DNA of 64,000 nt from positions 1,593,001-1,657,000 of the forward strand of contig NZ_JAJDFY010000001.1 in NCBI RefSeq assembly GCF_024704365.1. Direction: 5' to 3'. Numbering within the stretch: the stretch's first letter is position 1; each line of letters opens with the position of its first letter. Below, piece after piece: positions 62,628 through 64,000 of the stretch. A program made the translations under genes and the position numbers. This DNA comes from Thermomonas sp. S9. Its GTDB lineage: Bacteria; Pseudomonadota; Gammaproteobacteria; Xanthomonadales; Xanthomonadaceae. The notes under the pieces are model-generated. The model was not told the origin of the DNA. It ran no database searches and saw only the letters and a program-made list of their open reading frames with translations.

Positions 62628-63693
62628 TCAGGTACTGCTCTCGGCCGCCGGTTCCGGCAAGACGACGATGTTAGTGCGCCAGGCGCTGGCGCGCCCGCAA
62701 CGCCGGATCGCCATCATCACCTACACTCTGGAAAATCTGGAGGAGATCCGTCAGGCTTTCGATCGCCACGCCGGCACGGTCCCCGTCCACGTCACGCTAT
62801 ACAGCTGGTATGGCTTTCTTCTGCGCGAGTGCATCCGGCCTTATCAACCCGCACTTTGCGCCCAACCAAGGGTTGAATCCTTCCTCTTCGTTGAGGGCAG
62901 GACCAACAACCGTGCCCCGCGCACCCAGGTGGCTCGCCACTATCTCGCCGGGGATAAGATGTACTCCGACCGCGCCGCTGACTTTGCCGTGCGATGTGAT
63001 GAGCTCACGCGAGGTAAGGTCATCGAGCGCCTAACGGCCATGTACGATGAGCTCTACATAGATGAGATCCAGGATCTGGCTGGCTACGACTTGGACTTGG
63101 TCGAGCGCCTGCTCACCAGCGGAATTGAAATCACGCTGGTGGGTGATATCCGCCAGGCAACCTATGCCACGAACCACTCTCCCCGTCATCAGCAGTACCG
63201 GGGCGTAGCCATGGTGCAGCTGTTCCAGGATTGGCAGACACGCAACCTGTGCCAGATCCAGCATCGGGTGGTTAGCCACCGCTGCGCGCAGTCACTGTGT
63301 GATCTGGCAGATGCGCTGTATCCGAACCTGCCCCGGACCCAGTCAGGCAACACCGACGTGACTGGGCACGACGGTATTTATGTGGTGACACCGAACTTGG
63401 TGCAAAAGTATGTGCTGCAGTATGCCCCAACCGTCCTGCGGCATGACCGCCGCGAAACCTGCGATGGCTATTCTGCGGTCAATTTCGGTCAGGCTAAGGG
63501 GCGGACGTATTCGCGCGTGCTGATCTATCCCAATGGCCCCCTGACTCTGTTCCTGCGCACCGCCGACGCCTCCCGTATCACCTCACCGGCCAGGTACTAC
63601 GTGGCCTTGACGCGGGCACGGCAGAGCGTGGCCTTTGTGATGGCCGGCGCCTGTGCCTGGCCGGGGCACCAGGTCTATGAATCCCCAGACTAG
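62605..63693 (+). CDS. gajB-like: Compact UvrD-like helicase (GajB-like)
   Basis: A 362-residue superfamily 1 helicase: SAAGSGKTTML (motif I), TYTLENLEEI (Ia), DELYIDEIQDL (II), LVGDIRQATY (III), VNFGQAKGRTYSRVLIYP (V) and YVALTRARQSVAFV (VI). It is shorter than typical GajB (about 490) but lacks no core motif. The start ATG overlaps the end of the nuclease gene; GTG 62614 is an alternative. It is presumed to sense or process DNA ends for the GajA-like nuclease. Confidence 0.85.
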   Translation: MSSVPSPNQVLLSAAGSGKTTMLVRQALARPQRRIAIITYTLENLEEIRQAFDRHAGTVPVHVTLYSWYGFLLRECIRPYQPALCAQPRVESFLFVEGRTNNRAPRTQVARHYLAGDKMYSDRAADFAVRCDELTRGKVIERLTAMYDELYIDEIQDLAGYDLDLVERLLTSGIEITLVGDIRQATYATNHSPRHQQYRGVAMVQLFQDWQTRNLCQIQHRVVSHRCAQSLCDLADALYPNLPRTQSGNTDVTGHDGIYVVTPNLVQKYVLQYAPTVLRHDRRETCDGYSAVNFGQAKGRTYSRVLIYPNGPLTLFLRTADASRITSPARYYVALTRARQSVAFVMAGACAWPGHQVYESPD

Positions 63694-63794
63694 TGGGCGC
63701 GTCCGACGGCTTGGCACGGCCGTGAGGATTCCGTCATACGGATGCGTCAAGTCACCAGCCCGGGATTGCCCTTCATTGGTTCGTGATCACCTTG

Positions 63795-64000
63795 ATGCTT
63801 GCAACGAGCACGCTCGCGCCGGCGCAGGCTCTTGCCGATGCGTTGGCAGCGCTGAAGGACGCCCACGCCGTGGCGACCGACAAATGGCGACGGATCAGCG
63901 TCGGCCTGTGGGGCTTGGCGGCGCTTAGCACGGGCCTAGGGAGGTGTGTTCGCCCTTGGCTTGACGAGCTGAAGCGTTCGGAGGGCGGCACTGCCGCTCT
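63795..64000 (+). CDS. Partial gene of unknown function at the window edge
   Basis: The frame from ATG 63795 is open to the right edge (68 codons). Visible sequence: an Ala/Leu-rich start (LAPAQALADALAALKDAHAV), then DKWRRISVGLWGLAALSTGL, a possible membrane helix, and a charged end. Composition is plausible for a gene, but the family is unknown and the start has no strong ribosome site. Confidence 0.35.
   Translation, partial: MLATSTLAPAQALADALAALKDAHAVATDKWRRISVGLWGLAALSTGLGRCVRPWLDELKRSEGGTAA

Noticed and set aside
1..64000. CRISPR arrays, rRNA or tRNA genes
   Set aside because: No regularly spaced repeats and no cloverleaf or rRNA signatures were seen in the window.

Overview
The window is high-GC gammaproteobacterial chromosome, most likely from the Xanthomonadaceae (Lysobacter/Luteimonas/Xanthomonas group). 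This rests on the smpB, ratA, rnfH, bamE, fur block and on the copper and ChrR-type gene sets; genus is not resolved. Four blocks can be read.

(1) 1-27.6 kb: the right part of a temperate podovirus-type prophage. Virion genes run rightward (connector, tail and ejection-type proteins) into a giant DarB/polyvalent-type reading frame (10565-26104, about 5180 codons once two single-base frameshifts are corrected). It contains pyrophosphatase-like, N6-adenine methyltransferase, SNF2-type helicase, zincin-like and kinase-like parts and a LAGLIDADG intein. Two small genes lie inside it in another frame. A leftward BRO-type antirepressor and two small membrane proteins close the prophage next to smpB.

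(2) 27.7-38.5 kb: housekeeping genes (smpB, ratA, rnfH, bamE, fur), then a metal-resistance cluster: copZ-copA-copB, an arsR-GAPDH-arsJ arsenate module, a Cu(I) P-type ATPase and its regulator cueR. Two CueR-type operators tie the copper genes together.

(3) 38.5-53.9 kb: a photo-oxidative (singlet oxygen) stress locus around an RpoE (ECF sigma)/ChrR pair. It has a leftward lipid-modification operon (desaturase, FAD oxidoreductase, DUF1365, two cyclopropane-synthase-type methyltransferases, DUF2878, DUF1295, lipocalin), then folE, a lipocalin plus Fe-S photolyase operon, SDR-DUF2256-oxidoreductase genes and a second photolyase. Six transcript starts carry the same GCATCC-N16-CGTA motif, a likely RpoE promoter.

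(4) 53.9-64 kb: an accessory island, visibly less GC-rich, with intact and decayed kfrA/sseB-like genes, a tyrosine recombinase, an orphan antitoxin-like gene, a compact three-gene operon (small protein, TIR-like effector, SEC-C protein) and, divergent from it, a Gabija-like OLD nuclease/UvrD helicase pair.

Many conserved genes in all blocks are broken by one-base length changes, mostly in G or C runs. This pattern fits uncorrected sequence error better than gene decay. Such genes are given with their probable full extent and the site of the break.
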